Below are positions 11,501-21,668 of a DNA stretch of 64,000 nt, one piece after another. Under the pieces are notes generated by a model. The model searched no databases. It saw nothing but the letters and a program-made list of their open reading frames with translations, and was not told the DNA's origin. This DNA comes from Scortum barcoo. Taxonomy: Eukaryota > Chordata > Actinopteri > Centrarchiformes > Terapontidae. Location of the stretch: positions 14,877,001 to 14,941,000 of the forward strand of contig CM041553.1 of the NCBI GenBank assembly GCA_023238725.1, in the 5' to 3' direction. Position 1 is the stretch's first letter. Each line of letters opens with the position of its first letter. The translations under genes and the position numbers were made by a program.

Positions 11501-13142
11501 TATCTGATGATCTGCTTACCTCTGGTTTATCAGCAAACTTCTTCTTCACCACTCTTTTAAGGCTCCCTTCGATTCCTTTGACAGACTTTTTAAGGATGTC
11601 GTCACTTGTGTCCACCAGCGTCACGGAGTGGCCAGTTGATGCAGCAACCTTTTCAGAGAGAAATGAGTTCAAGATAACCAGAAACACATCTAACTGTTGC
11701 CTGGCTTCACTGCCTCAAGTGGCTTAACATGAGGAAGTCTTAATGAAGGCCTAAAGCAGCAAATGTGACAAGAACACAGAGCTTTGTCATTAGATCCTAA
11801 AAAAAAGGTCAGTATGCATGCTAAAAAAAAAAAAATCTGATTTTTGATTGTGCTATTTGTGGCAGTGCAATGCAAAAAAAGGAAGTGAAGAAGAAACACA
11901 CAATGAGAAGATTTTGGAAATAAAAACTACTTTAACAGTTACGCACATTCTTTGCATAAAAACAGCAAAAACAGTACAGCAGCTTGTATACTGTCAGACT
12001 GTGGACAGATAGTATGGAGTGTATAATCGGGACAGAGGTGAAATACTCCAAGAGTTTACTGACCAAATATAGAGAGCGACACCTTGTGGCAAAATGTGCA
12101 CCCTGCAAAAATCTCCTGCGGCGCATTTGAGATGAAACCTTAATGTGTCTTTTCTTGTTATGTGACGCCACAAGGAAACAGCTGGGTTTAATGAATGACA
12201 ACTGAACTGTTTCACAACTGCTTATGGGGTCAACTGGTCACTGTGCTGTGACACAAGAAAGCCATTCACCACCAGGGATTTGTGAAACTTTAAAATACAA
12301 TGAGAGGCTTTCAATAAGGAAACTTATATGACATGGACCACTTGCATACATGTGATTCTAATGAAATGATTCATAAAGTGTTTTCAAAACACACGTCACA
12401 GTTTCACTCTTTGGTGCAAAATACAAAGCAAATCAGTTTCTTCCCTTTGCAGCTGTCCTCAACAAAATCTGTACAATCTCTGTACAAAGCACACATTTAT
12501 GCTTCATACTGAACTTCTGCACATTCCTGTCATCATGTTGCACATTACTGCACAAACCTGTACAGCCCTCTCATTTCAGACACACTGTACATAACTCTTC
12601 ATATGGTTTATTGTCATTTTTCAAGCAATATATTTTCTTGACTTTGCGGTACTTGCATCTTCTTATTTTATCTATTTATTAGTTTATTCCTGTGCACCAA
12701 ACATCCAGGCAAATACGCTGTATGTGAAAACTCTGCATAGTTTTTGACAGCTGAGGTAGCAACATTTACAGGATTAGGACTTTCCTCCGGGCCCAGCTGG
12801 AGTCCGCCCCGGAGTGTCCCGCAGAAAAGCTCCGGCTGTGTGCGGCTCTTTGACAGACTTTGACGCACCCTTGAAGTCTTTTCTCCTGTGCTGCCGAAAC
12901 ACATCATTTGCAAACACCTCCGGTAAAGGTTAAACCTCACACACGCAGCGCGCAGTGTTTTTTTTTCTTGCTAGCTACAAAGAAGCTAACTGCTAAGTGA
13001 CACACTCGCTCGTGCCGTCGCTCACCTGCGCGATCCCCGCGCCCATCTGTCCACCTCCGATGATCGTCACGTGCTTGATCACCACGTTTCTGACCGCCGA
13101 GGAGGAGAAAGTCCTGCAGAGGTTGTGAGTGAAGAAGGCCAT
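8586..13142 (-). CDS. hadh: Hadh, mitochondrial L-3-hydroxyacyl-CoA dehydrogenase
   Basis: Catalyses NAD+-dependent oxidation of short and medium L-3-hydroxyacyl-CoAs to 3-ketoacyl-CoAs in mitochondrial beta-oxidation. Eight coding exons on the minus strand: 13142-13026, 11648-11520, 11425-11268, 11022-10896, 9284-9195, 9099-9027, 8908-8792, 8704-8586. They sum to 930 nt (309 aa; human 314), all GT-AG and phase-consistent. Residues 1-20 (MAFFTHNLCRTFSSSAVRNV) have the Arg/Ser-rich, acid-free look of a matrix-targeting presequence. The Rossmann GxGxxG is GGGQMG (29-34). The catalytic His165 is in GLHFFNPVP, paired with Glu177 twelve residues on. The C-terminal dimerisation domain holds MKLGAGYPMGPFEL and ends in GEGFYKYK. 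The ATG has a strong Kozak context (A at -3, G at +4), and no ATG lies in frame upstream in the open stretch. Intron 4 carries a teleost repeat. The gene converges on lef1. Identification is secure. Confidence 0.96.
9583..9828 (+). repeat. dispersed teleost repeat in hadh intron 4
   Basis: The block contains a signature series I recognise as very common in percomorph genomes: GGGAGAGGGATCCCTC, then GGTTTCTTC, a run of AAAGGGTTTTTTG, GGGTCTAAGGACAGAGGG, and TGTACAGATTGTAAAGCCCT with a closing TTGTGATTTTGGGCT near 9783-9798. A T-rich tail follows. The exact family name is not certain. The 67-codon frame inside it (9584-9787) is a by-product of the repeat rather than a gene. Confidence 0.72.
12430..12720 (+). 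repeat. degenerate retroelement-like repeat in hadh intron 1
   Basis: A run of TGTACAATCTC/TGTACAAAG-type phrases, then TGCACATTACTGCACAA, then an AT-rich part ending in TTTATTAGTTTATTCCTGTGCACC. This resembles the 3' portions of dispersed teleost repeats. The boundaries are approximate and no coding remnant is visible. Confidence 0.4.
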
Positions 13143-13215
13143 GATGTGTGTGGAGACACAGTACCAACACACACACCAACACACACAGAGCACGAGGAGA
13201 GGAAGGTCGACAGGC

Positions 13216-13227
13216 GGTCACGTGACC
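13216..13227. promoter_or_regulatory. palindromic CACGTG E-box (USF/TFE-type) in the hadh promoter
   Basis: GGTCACGTGACC is a perfect 12-bp palindrome about 75 bp upstream of the hadh ATG. GTCACGTGAC is the core recognised by USF and MiT/TFE factors (CLEAR-like element). The location in a CpG-rich promoter supports function; binding is an inference. Confidence 0.5.
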
Positions 13228-15807
13228 TCCATGTCCACGACCTTTAACACAGATAAACTCAGGAGTTACTAAACATTGACAGAGGCTGGTAAATGTATAC
13301 ACGTTTTAAATACACGAATGCACAAATACTCAAGTCCTGCATTTAATACTGCAGCTTAAAACAAAATAATGATTGTCTGCACAGTTTACATATTAAAAAT
13401 AAAGTATGTATGCATGTACAGTAGATTGGCCCTTTTTAGATTTACACTGAAAAATGTAATTAATACGTCTACAACATGTGTTGCAGCAGGTCAAGGTGGA
13501 GCTTGTTTTAATAGTTGGATTCATAAATATCTATCTACTCAAGCACTGTACATTTTTAAGGTACTTTCATTGAGTGTCTCCATTTTCTGCTGCTTGTTCT
13601 CAACTACAGTTGAGAGGGAAACATTGTATGTTTTACTCCAAAACCTTTAGTAACTGGTCACTCTACAGATGTAAATTACTAATACAAAATCTGAATAAAT
13701 AAATAAATTGATTTATTAGATCTGAAGCTACACACACAGACAAACATTGTATATTTAAAAAATGAGCTCAGCCTTTACCAGCTGCATCATTAAAGTGACG
13801 CATCCGTTAATGCCTCGAAATACAATATAAATAATAATATAAATAAATAATAATATAAATAATATATCTTCTTCTGAAATGGACCATTGAGCATAATGAG
13901 TATTTTTTACTTTTTAGTATATTGTTATGCTAAAAATGTTAAACATTTACCACTTTCACTTGTAAAAGAGTATTTTGTCACTGCTACTTAAGTCAAAGAT
14001 GTGAGTACTTCCACCTCTGGTAACAACGTATCACACATTATAAGCTGATGACTTCCTCTTTGTATGTTGTTGCCTAAAATGTTATCTCATTACAATCATG
14101 CTTTAAAACATGTGTAAACCTGAATTTGCAAAGTAACTGTAACTAAAGAAGCAAGATAAACCCAGTGGGGTAAAAACTACAGTATTTCCCTCATAAATAT
14201 AGTGTTGTAATAATAGAAAGTCAAATGAAATGGAAATAACCAAGAACAAATATCTCAAAATTGTACTTCTGAACAGTACTAACTTCTCCCCTCTGGTAGG
14301 CGCCACAGAGTCAGATAAAATACAAATACAAATACAAATCTATGCACGCTCTGTATACTGTGCTGTCATGTACACCTACCTCATGTATATGAAGCAACGT
14401 GTCCCAGTATAGTGTAGTATTGTCTTACTGTCTACACACTATTGTTGCAGTTTCAATATATCTGTACATGGTAAAATGTTCATGTTCACCTTGTTGAGCT
14501 TGTTTGCTTGGTGTAAGTTGGATATGTACTTGGATATAATCCACTACTGCTAATAGCTCACTAAAGCACACTACTCTTTTATCAAAAATTAAAGTTTAAA
14601 CACGGTCTGGTGTTATAAACCTTAACTAAAAGTTGAAAATTGTTATATAGTCCTGGTCAAATACATTTCAGTTGTCTAAGCAATTCAACATTTACCTGAG
14701 AGCTGCTACCTGTAACTTAATTTAATGAATCAGTCAGTTAGCCAAACTTTACTCCCCTTCACATACACTGATATACAAGCAATAGTAAAAGAAAAAAAAA
14801 ACACTATAAATGGTTTTCTAAAACGGCACAAACGTCATGTCAACTGTGATGGGCTCCAGTCCTCCATGACCCTCTTCGGTTAAGCTGTCCACATGGTGGA
14901 TGGATATGTAAGGGTGCACATGTCGGTGGCTGTAGAGCAGCGCCTCAACTTCCCACTGGCTTTACACTTAAAACATCATTCTGAACCACTGAAATAAGCA
15001 TTTCTCTGCAACAGATACAGTACGTTTGAGTCATTAACAATTTTCATGATAAATTATTGTCAAAGATAAGGTGTTTTTATTAAAAACAATCCATTCATTA
15101 AGTCTGTATGAAAATATATTTTTTAACTCTTAGAAAAAAACTACAAAATCAAAATCTTCTTTCCCTCATGCCATATTAAAGGATATTATATATACATACA
15201 CGTATGATTTATATAAATCATTGGTTCAATCATTAAACTGTAAAATGATAAAATATGAATACAGATTTTCATCAGGTATCTGTCAAAATCAAAGGCATCT
15301 GGCACATAATACTGACCCATTGACTTCATTTATCCAGTGGCTGATTAAAAAAACAAAATTGACAACATAATTTTGATGATAGATCTTAATTCTTACTTGA
15401 TGACAAGTAAATAAAGTTCCAGCTTCTTAAATGAGATGATTTGCAGCTGTTCACGTCACTGTCAATTGAAAATTTCCTGAGAGACATCACTTTATATTGT
15501 GGTCATTTCAGATGGTTATTTGTCATTATCTTTAAAATGTTATGAGCCAAAATTAATTGTTTGAATATTGAATAAATAAATCTGTAATGAAATATCATAT
15601 ACAGCCATAACTGCATTAGCAGAGGAGCAACATTCCAATCAAAATGTACTTTTCATATATATACAAACATACATACATACATACATATTGCATAGATTAT
15701 GTTGTTTTTCCAGGAGGCCTTCATCAGCATCTTTGGACTTTTTCATGGTCTTCAGTCTTCGGGGCATCCAGTTTACAGAATCTGTTAAAACCAAGTCGTC
15801 AACAATT
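13228..15807. other. intergenic: hadh promoter side to cyp2u1 3' UTR
   Basis: AT-rich sequence without a recognisable gene. The cyp2u1 3' UTR must occupy the right part; a minus-strand AATAAA at 15076-15081, about 730 nt after the stop, is the best poly(A) candidate I see. Short tandem runs of the ATAAATAATAT type lie at 13825-13865, and a (CATA)n tract at about 15667-15686. The small open frames look random. Confidence 0.5.
15076..15081 (-). terminator. cyp2u1: candidate cyp2u1 poly(A) signal
   Basis: AATAAA on the minus strand about 730 nt after the cyp2u1 stop codon. No nearer canonical hexamer was noticed. Confidence 0.35.
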
Positions 15808-18800
15808 TCAACTACGAAGGCTCACACACACAGTGTATGGGCAGGGTGCCAGTGTCAGGCCGAATGGTCCCTGCAGGGGGGGGGGGGGCTCTCCCTCTGG
15901 GAGTCTGAACTTGAAGGTCTGCAGTAAGTTGGTAACGGTCAGGAAAAGCTCCATCTTCGCCAGCTGTTCACCCATGCACACCCTTCGACCTGTGGGACAC
16001 AGACGATGAATCATTAGGGCTCGGTGCACTGATTAAAATGAATCTAAAGATCAATATTCCAGTTATTTAGCCTGTATGAGTAAAAAATGGCATACCAATC
16101 CCAAATGGTATAAAGCACTCTTTCCTGAGCAACTTTCCCTCTTTGTCCAAGAAGCGCGTAGGGTTGAAAGTGTCTGGGTCATCCCACACAGTGGGATCTC
16201 TATGGACAGACCACAGGTTGGGCACAACTACTGTCCCTTTTGGAATGGTGTAACCTCTGAACTCTGGAAAAGAAAAAAAAAAAATTCAGTGCCGTCAGAT
16301 TAGCGAATCAGATGCAAAGATCTGAGATCTGACTGGCTGAGCATGAAAGAGTGAGTGAGAAACAAGGCGTGATCAGTGATGTTTAACTTTACCTGTTGTC
16401 TCAGAGGCCATGTGAGGAATAGCCAGAGGAACCACTACAGTCAATCTCTGCACCTCCATGATGGTGGCTTCGGTAAAAGGCAAACTCCCCTTATCAGTGA
16501 AGGACGGGACCCGATGACTTCCCACCACTGCATCAATCTCAGCCTGGACCTTCTCTGGAATCGAAACAACAGAAGCTAAGCAACATAAAGCAAATCTTAC
16601 GTGATTAATGATATAGAAAACAAGATCGAGCCAAGGATGGCTGTCGTGTCTCGAGCTCCCCCCTCAACTTTGCTGTTTTTTTGTACTATTCTTGTTGAGT
16701 GTCTCTATTCCCGTTAATATTTATTTATAACAATTAGCATTGTTTGGGGAGCCTGGGATTTAAGAATTTCAATTTCATTACCAATGATTGCTGATGTAAA
16801 TTGTTGTGTAATGACAATAAATTCTTGAAATTCTTGAAATCTTGAAATCTCAACAAACATTACACACATTAAGACAGTTCAAAATAGCTTAGTTTAGTTT
16901 AAGGTAGTAAAATGAATGTTTTAATGCATTTATCAGTGTGGTTGTGAAACAGCTGGAGAAGTGGTTAAACGCATGATCGAGCCAGACATCTTGTTGTCCC
17001 AAAACCAGGAAGTATTTCAGCCGTGGGTTCCCACAGCAGATTTCCAATTCCCCTTTGACTTTTCCATCTATGCAGAAAACAAGTTCTGTGGCTGGTATAA
17101 GCCTAAAAAACATTTCACTTTTGGTTCTACGAAAAAACATTTCCTGTCTATGTCTCAACTATAACATTTTAAGCTCCACAATGTTGTATAACTGTGACCA
17201 TATCTTATATTATGGAGTTATTTTTATGTATTGGAATTCTTCATGGTTGGCCATAGAAAGTGATAATTGTTTTTCTACTTTATCAAAATTGGACAGAAAG
17301 TTAATGTGATGGTCTCACAGATCCACTTTTGTTTCTTTGTGGAGCCCAGTAATTAAGTTTCATAAAGCCATGATATCAGTCTGCTCAGGATGGACTGTTG
17401 TTACTTTTACCTTGGACATCTGGGTATAAGACCATGTAGAACAGTATCCACAAAACCGAATTAGCGGTGGTGTCTGTGCCAGCAATGAAGAGATCCCCTA
17501 TTATATAAAAGAGATAGTCTTCTGTGAAGCTGCTGTCTTCCTTGCCAGCTGCTTGCTGCTCCAATATTTTTATCAGGTACATGTCTGTGAGATCCCTTGG
17601 GCTGTTAGGATCTAATGTTTCCCGGTGCTCTGCAATAATTCTCTTCAGAAACACTGTGAGGTCTCCTTCCACCTGCCGTAATTCCTTGAAGACCCCAAAA
17701 GGCAAGTGGTACAGCAGTGGAAAGACGTTGATGAGGACTGCAGGGCCGTTCACACAGATCTCCAGCCCACGAGCCATCAGGTTCAACTTGGCACGGAACT
17801 CACGATCTTCACGGTCGAAGCGCTGACCCAGGATCAGTGAGCAAATGACGTTTGACACAGCGTTATTGATAAGCGGGGCCAGGTTCACACCAGCGCCGCC
17901 AGACTCCTCATTCAGTCGCAGCAGCTCCATTTTGACAGAGGTCAGGCCTTCTAAGATGCACGGCTCCAAGCTCAATTTCCCCAGGCCAAAGGACCGGAGG
18001 GTGGCGTGGCAGAACTTGCGCTGCTCTCGCCAAACTGGCCCATAAGGTGCAAAGACTATTCCTAAATTAAATGAAAACAGAAAAGGATGGTGTATGGTCA
18101 ACAAAGACAGCATTTCGGTCTGGGTCATTTTATGAACTTGACAAATACACACACACACACACACATACTGAGTAGGCTACTTTTATTGTTCTTCTCCAAA
18201 TCCTACCTTTGATAATGCAGGCCTTAGAGTGGAGAAAAAGCTGCCTCTTCACTTGCCTCTCCACTGCTTCCTCCTCCTCCTCCTCCTACACAGGCCTCCA
18301 GTGATGTTCAGCATAAACTTGCTAGCAGCAGGCTACATCCTTATCTACAACACTCACATCAAGCTGTCCGGTATCAACCTCCTCCATCCTTATTGGCATC
18401 TGCATCACCTTGTCAGCTCCCATAATTCTTTTCCCCAGGCAATGATGCATCCAAATCTTCCACTGCATTTCAAATAGCATCCCTATGATCCCAAGCCATG
18501 CACAAAGGAAAATTTTCTATAGGGGTGACCTTCTGTGCGCTTCTCACGTGGACTTGCCAAACTGCTGACAAACACAAGAGGAAATCACAAGATACCCAGG
18601 CGAGCTGGGTATCTTGGTACGCCCACTGAGTGGGCAGTGTATTGTCATGGCACTGATAAAAAAAAACACAAGAAAACACCCTCTAATGCATCCAACACAT
18701 CTCCCCACTGATATAAACAGACCCCTGCCTGGCAAAGGACCCTGGGCTGTGTGTCTGACATGAATATCCAACAAACCGGAGCAGGCCGGCTGCACGGTCC

Positions 18801-19474
18801 AACTCTACTGGTGATGAGTTCCAAGAGGACTGATATAAGAAGCACCTCTCAGATGATCTCATAAGGCAATACAATTCATCAGCACACCACAAGCCGCAGT
18901 CTCCACAAAGGGACATTTAAGTTGAGTTAACATATCTCTGAAGTTTAAACACACCAGGTTCAGCAAGGTGCACCAGGGTGTATTCGTGCATGTGCATCAT
19001 AGAGAACCGGCCCTTGCATGATGCAGCCTTACCTTTGCGTTTAGTCAAGATGGTGATGGAGGGGACGGCCGGCCTGTCGGAGAACAAGTCTGGATGATTT
19101 GAGAGAGCATCTTTAACCACTTCGTAGCCACTGAGCACCACGACCAGCTGGCTGCCCACGAACAGGCTGTACACGTTACCGTACACCTCGGCTTGTCGCG
19201 TCAAAACATCCAGGGGGCTCCTGTTGTCCGCCTGACGTGCAGACCTCCTCCGGACGAAAGACGGGACCAGAAACCCGCCGAAGTTTCCGACCACCGGCCA
19301 CGGCTTCGGCCCCGGGGGGATATTTGCGAGGTCCCGTCGCTTCTGATAAAAGTCAACTAAAACATACGCTACACAGAAAACCACCAAAGCTAAAGCTGCA
19401 GTGTTTATGTAAGACAAGGCAGAGCTGCTCAGGTGCTCCGGCCATGACAGCGACACCATGCCGAAAGAGTTCAT
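15808..19474 (-). CDS. cyp2u1: Cyp2u1, cytochrome P450 2U1
   Basis: Membrane-anchored heme monooxygenase; human CYP2U1 omega-hydroxylates long-chain fatty acids such as arachidonate. Five exons on the minus strand: 19474-19033, 18061-17411, 16554-16393, 16263-16096, 15989-15808. They total 1605 nt (534 aa; human 544), with the same five-exon layout as the human gene. N-terminal membrane segment about 21-42, then the hinge IPPGPKPWP (52-60). FSDRP and WREQRKF precede the I-helix AGTDTT (341-346). The K-helix ExxR is E398-R401, PERF-like FNPTRFLD follows, and the heme loop FGIGRRVCMG places the thiolate at Cys479. The first ATG has a weak context; Met6 has a strong one (G at -3 and +4), so translation may start there. 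A C13 run encodes four prolines (509-512) near the C-terminus, frame intact. All introns are GT-AG. A retroelement tail lies in intron 2. Identification is secure. Confidence 0.95.
15876..15888 (-). repeat. C13 homopolymer inside cyp2u1 coding exon 5
   Basis: Thirteen consecutive G on the plus strand are C13 in the coding strand. They encode the prolines of GEPPPPLQG (residues 507-515). With 13 bases the frame is open through the expected C-terminus and stop. Loss or gain of one base would replace the last 20 or so residues. Confidence 0.9.
16640..16852 (+). repeat. LINE-like 3' tail with short direct repeats, cyp2u1 intron 2
   Basis: The stretch contains TTTCAATTTCATTACC, then GTAATGACAATAAATTC, followed by iterated TTCTTGAAA/TCTTGAAAT units. 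A sequence of the type ATTTCATT...AATGACAATAAA plus a short tandem tail is typical of 3' ends of teleost non-LTR retroelements. No reverse-transcriptase remnant is seen. Confidence 0.55.
18588..18616. repeat. 12-bp inverted repeat in cyp2u1 intron 1
   Basis: Arms CAAGATACCCAG (18588-18599) and CTGGGTATCTTG (18605-18616) are exact reverse complements with a 5-nt spacer. They could fold as a hairpin in either strand. No family or function is recognised. Confidence 0.7.
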
Positions 19475-19633
19475 ATAAACTCAATTCAGTGACGAGACTG
19501 TACCATTTTCAGGTCCTGAAGTTCTCGTAAAGAAGACGGTGTACCAGCTCCAGGACACTGCTGTTTAACGGGGCAGTCCGAGCTTTTCCTGCGTTGTTGT
19601 GAAACTACAACGTGGTGCCGTTGCTGGCTTCCC

Positions 19634-19669
19634 ATTGGCTGACGTTGACTCTGGCTCTGCTGTGATTGG
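19634..19669. promoter_or_regulatory. paired inverted CCAAT boxes upstream of cyp2u1
   Basis: Two ATTGG motifs (19634-19638 and 19665-19669), i.e. CCAAT on the minus strand, lie 31 bp apart and 160-195 bp upstream of the cyp2u1 ATG in GC-rich, TATA-less sequence. Tandem CCAAT boxes with about three helical turns between them are typical NF-Y promoters, often bidirectional. Confidence 0.5.
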
Positions 19670-19756
19670 TCCGCCTCGACGAGAGGGCGGCTTCAGCGCT
19701 GCTGCGCCACAATGTAACAACGCAACGAAACTGAATTGAATTGAGACCAATTAAAG

Positions 19757-19778
19757 ATGGAGGGAGATTCTCTGTTGG
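19757..19778 (+). other. possible first exon of a divergent transcript
   Basis: On the strand opposite cyp2u1 and about 90 bp past the CCAAT pair, an ATG opens MEGDSLL and one further base, directly followed by a strong donor GTAAGTG (from 19779). I could not find a matching downstream exon. It may be the start of a divergent lncRNA or small protein, or chance. Confidence 0.2.
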
Positions 19779-19899
19779 GTAAGTGATACACTAAAGTTAA
19801 ACAGCAGGGATTTAATTGTATATATTGGCAATTCATTTACATATTTATTCACGTATTTACTGAACTGTGCAATTCCTATTAAATATTTTTTTATATTTA

Positions 19900-20110
19900 T
19901 GACATATGTAATTTATTAAGTGCAATAACAATGCATGGGTATATCTGTATATCTGGAGGATGTATATACTGTATTTATGTTTCAAGTATATTTTTGTCTT
20001 CTATATTTTTGTATCTATTTTTTTAAATTCTTTTTTCATATTTATCTTGTAATTGAGCTGCTGTGGCAAGCATGACTTTCCCCAAAGCAGGATTAATAGA
20101 ATTTGTAGAT
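19900..20110 (+). repeat. degenerate retroelement 3' tail
   Basis: The AT-rich stretch ends in GAGCTGCTGTGGCAAG, then ACTTTCCCCAAAGCAGGATTAATAGAATTT. This resembles the very common teleost tail of the form GTGAATTTCCCC...GGGATTAATAAAG. Boundaries are approximate. Confidence 0.5.
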
Positions 20111-20427
20111 TTGATCATGTATTCAAATGCCCAATCCATAAACAATACTTTATTGTCAAAAATGTAAGCTATAATTTGAACAGTCCTGTTCCTATCATCA
20201 GTATCACTGATGTGAACCTGTTTCAATAAATGCGGTCCAAATGGGCTCTGTCTTACCTGTTAATTATTTATTTGTGTCATTAAAGTTGTTCATCATTCCA
20301 TTGGTTATGTGAAATTAGGAGCTTCACTTGAATGACTCTGTTTCTTTATCTTTCTTAGTATTCTTTATTGTTCTTTTTCTCTGATGCTACAAACTAATTT
20401 ACAGTATTTAATTAGTAGTTTCCAATT

Positions 20428-20800
20428 TCTTTATTGTGATATGCACAACAATTACAGTGAAGCAGTTGCTGGCAATACAATTCTTTGGCTCCATTCAACA
20501 ATACTCATACAAATATAGAAAAAAAAAAGAAATTCTAAAGAGTCCTAAAGACATAAAATAGTGCTGGAGTTAAGATGTAGGAACACTATATAACATAAAA
20601 TATAATACTGACAGGTGTATAATCTTGGTAAAATGTATAAACTGTATTGTAAACAGGGTGTGCAGTAATGTGGTAAATGTATTATGTAGACAATAGGTTG
20701 TAGACAGGTATGCACATTAACAGGTCAGGTTGCAGGATGGCAGCTGGTTGAACATTGTGTGGTTGGGAATGTTGATGATCCTGTTACTGCTGTTCAACTT
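20428..20800 (-). repeat. degenerate dispersed teleost repeat
   Basis: Starts with a plus-strand CAATTTCTTTATTGTGATATGCACAA phrase and continues through GTGTGCAGTAATG, GGTTGCAGGATGGCAG and TTGATGATCCTGTTACTGCTG-like text. This is the pattern of a dispersed retroelement copy read from its 3' end. The orientation is inferred from the initial TTTATTGT being the complement of an ACAATAAA tail. Confidence 0.45.
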
Positions 20801-21668
20801 CAAATCACATCAAAATTGGTTTAAAACATACAAAGTTACATGAATACAAAAGAAAATAAAGAAGGACAGAAGAGCCTATATGAAATCTAAACACTCCAAA
20901 TTTACTAATATATCTAATGCTAAATTTAGCAATAGTCTGTAAATTTTATTATAAAACATTGGATCTATACTTCACAAACACAGAGCTAAACACAGCCCTG
21001 TGGCCTTAGGTGATCTCCATGTATCACAGTAATTGTTTGAGAAAATGTGTATTACTTGTATTTTGTAAATAAGTTACCTACTTAAAATAAAAAAACACAA
21101 TGAGGCATAAGCATAGTTCAGTTTTAATACAATAGTACACTGCTGAGACTACAGCTAGGGTATATGCTCAATTCTACTAAAATGAATACAATATTATTAA
21201 TAATAATAGAAAACTCATAGAAAAAACAAACAAACAAATAACACCAAGACTCCTAATGGCAGTTTTGGAACACCTACTGACGTTTAACACACTAAGGCAC
21301 CTTGTGACTTGAGCACATTGATATCATATTGAGGTAAACCCCATCAACGCATACAATATGATAATATGAAAGAATGATGGTAGAAGATCTAAAGTCAAGT
21401 CTCGCAAATACTACAACAAACCTGCAAGTCAGTTCCAACAAGTTTGTATCAGTAACAGAAACAAAATCGGCTTCGCAGGGCTTCATCTGATAAATAAATT
21501 ACATCGACAAGGAATACACAGAGACCATATGATTTTCCTTCTGAACAAACATTTCTTTCATAGCTATTCATTTGGTATCATAATGTTCCTGTCCAAGGGA
21601 CGAGAGCGAATGAAGGAATCCCACTTCTGTGGATTATCAGGCAACGCTGCTGCGATATCAGAGTCACG

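Larger units (their letters stand above)
19779..21668. other. intergenic: cyp2u1 5' side to sgms2 3' UTR
   Basis: AT-rich sequence without a recognisable gene, holding two repeat remnants (19900-20110 and 20428-20800). The sgms2 3' UTR must begin at its right end. Minus-strand poly(A) candidates are ATTAAA at 21123-21128 and AATAAA at 20945-20950; neither is compelling. Confidence 0.45.

Noticed and set aside
13191..13193. possible earlier in-frame start for hadh
   Set aside because: The codon is GTG, not ATG. The ATG at 13142 has a strong context and gives the expected presequence.
12937..13302. 121-codon minus-strand frame overlapping hadh exon 1
   Set aside because: Different frame from hadh over the same bases. 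The MAFF frame alone joins correctly to exon 2.
15644..16009. 121-codon plus-strand frame across cyp2u1 exon 5
   Set aside because: Antisense shadow of the heme-binding exon.
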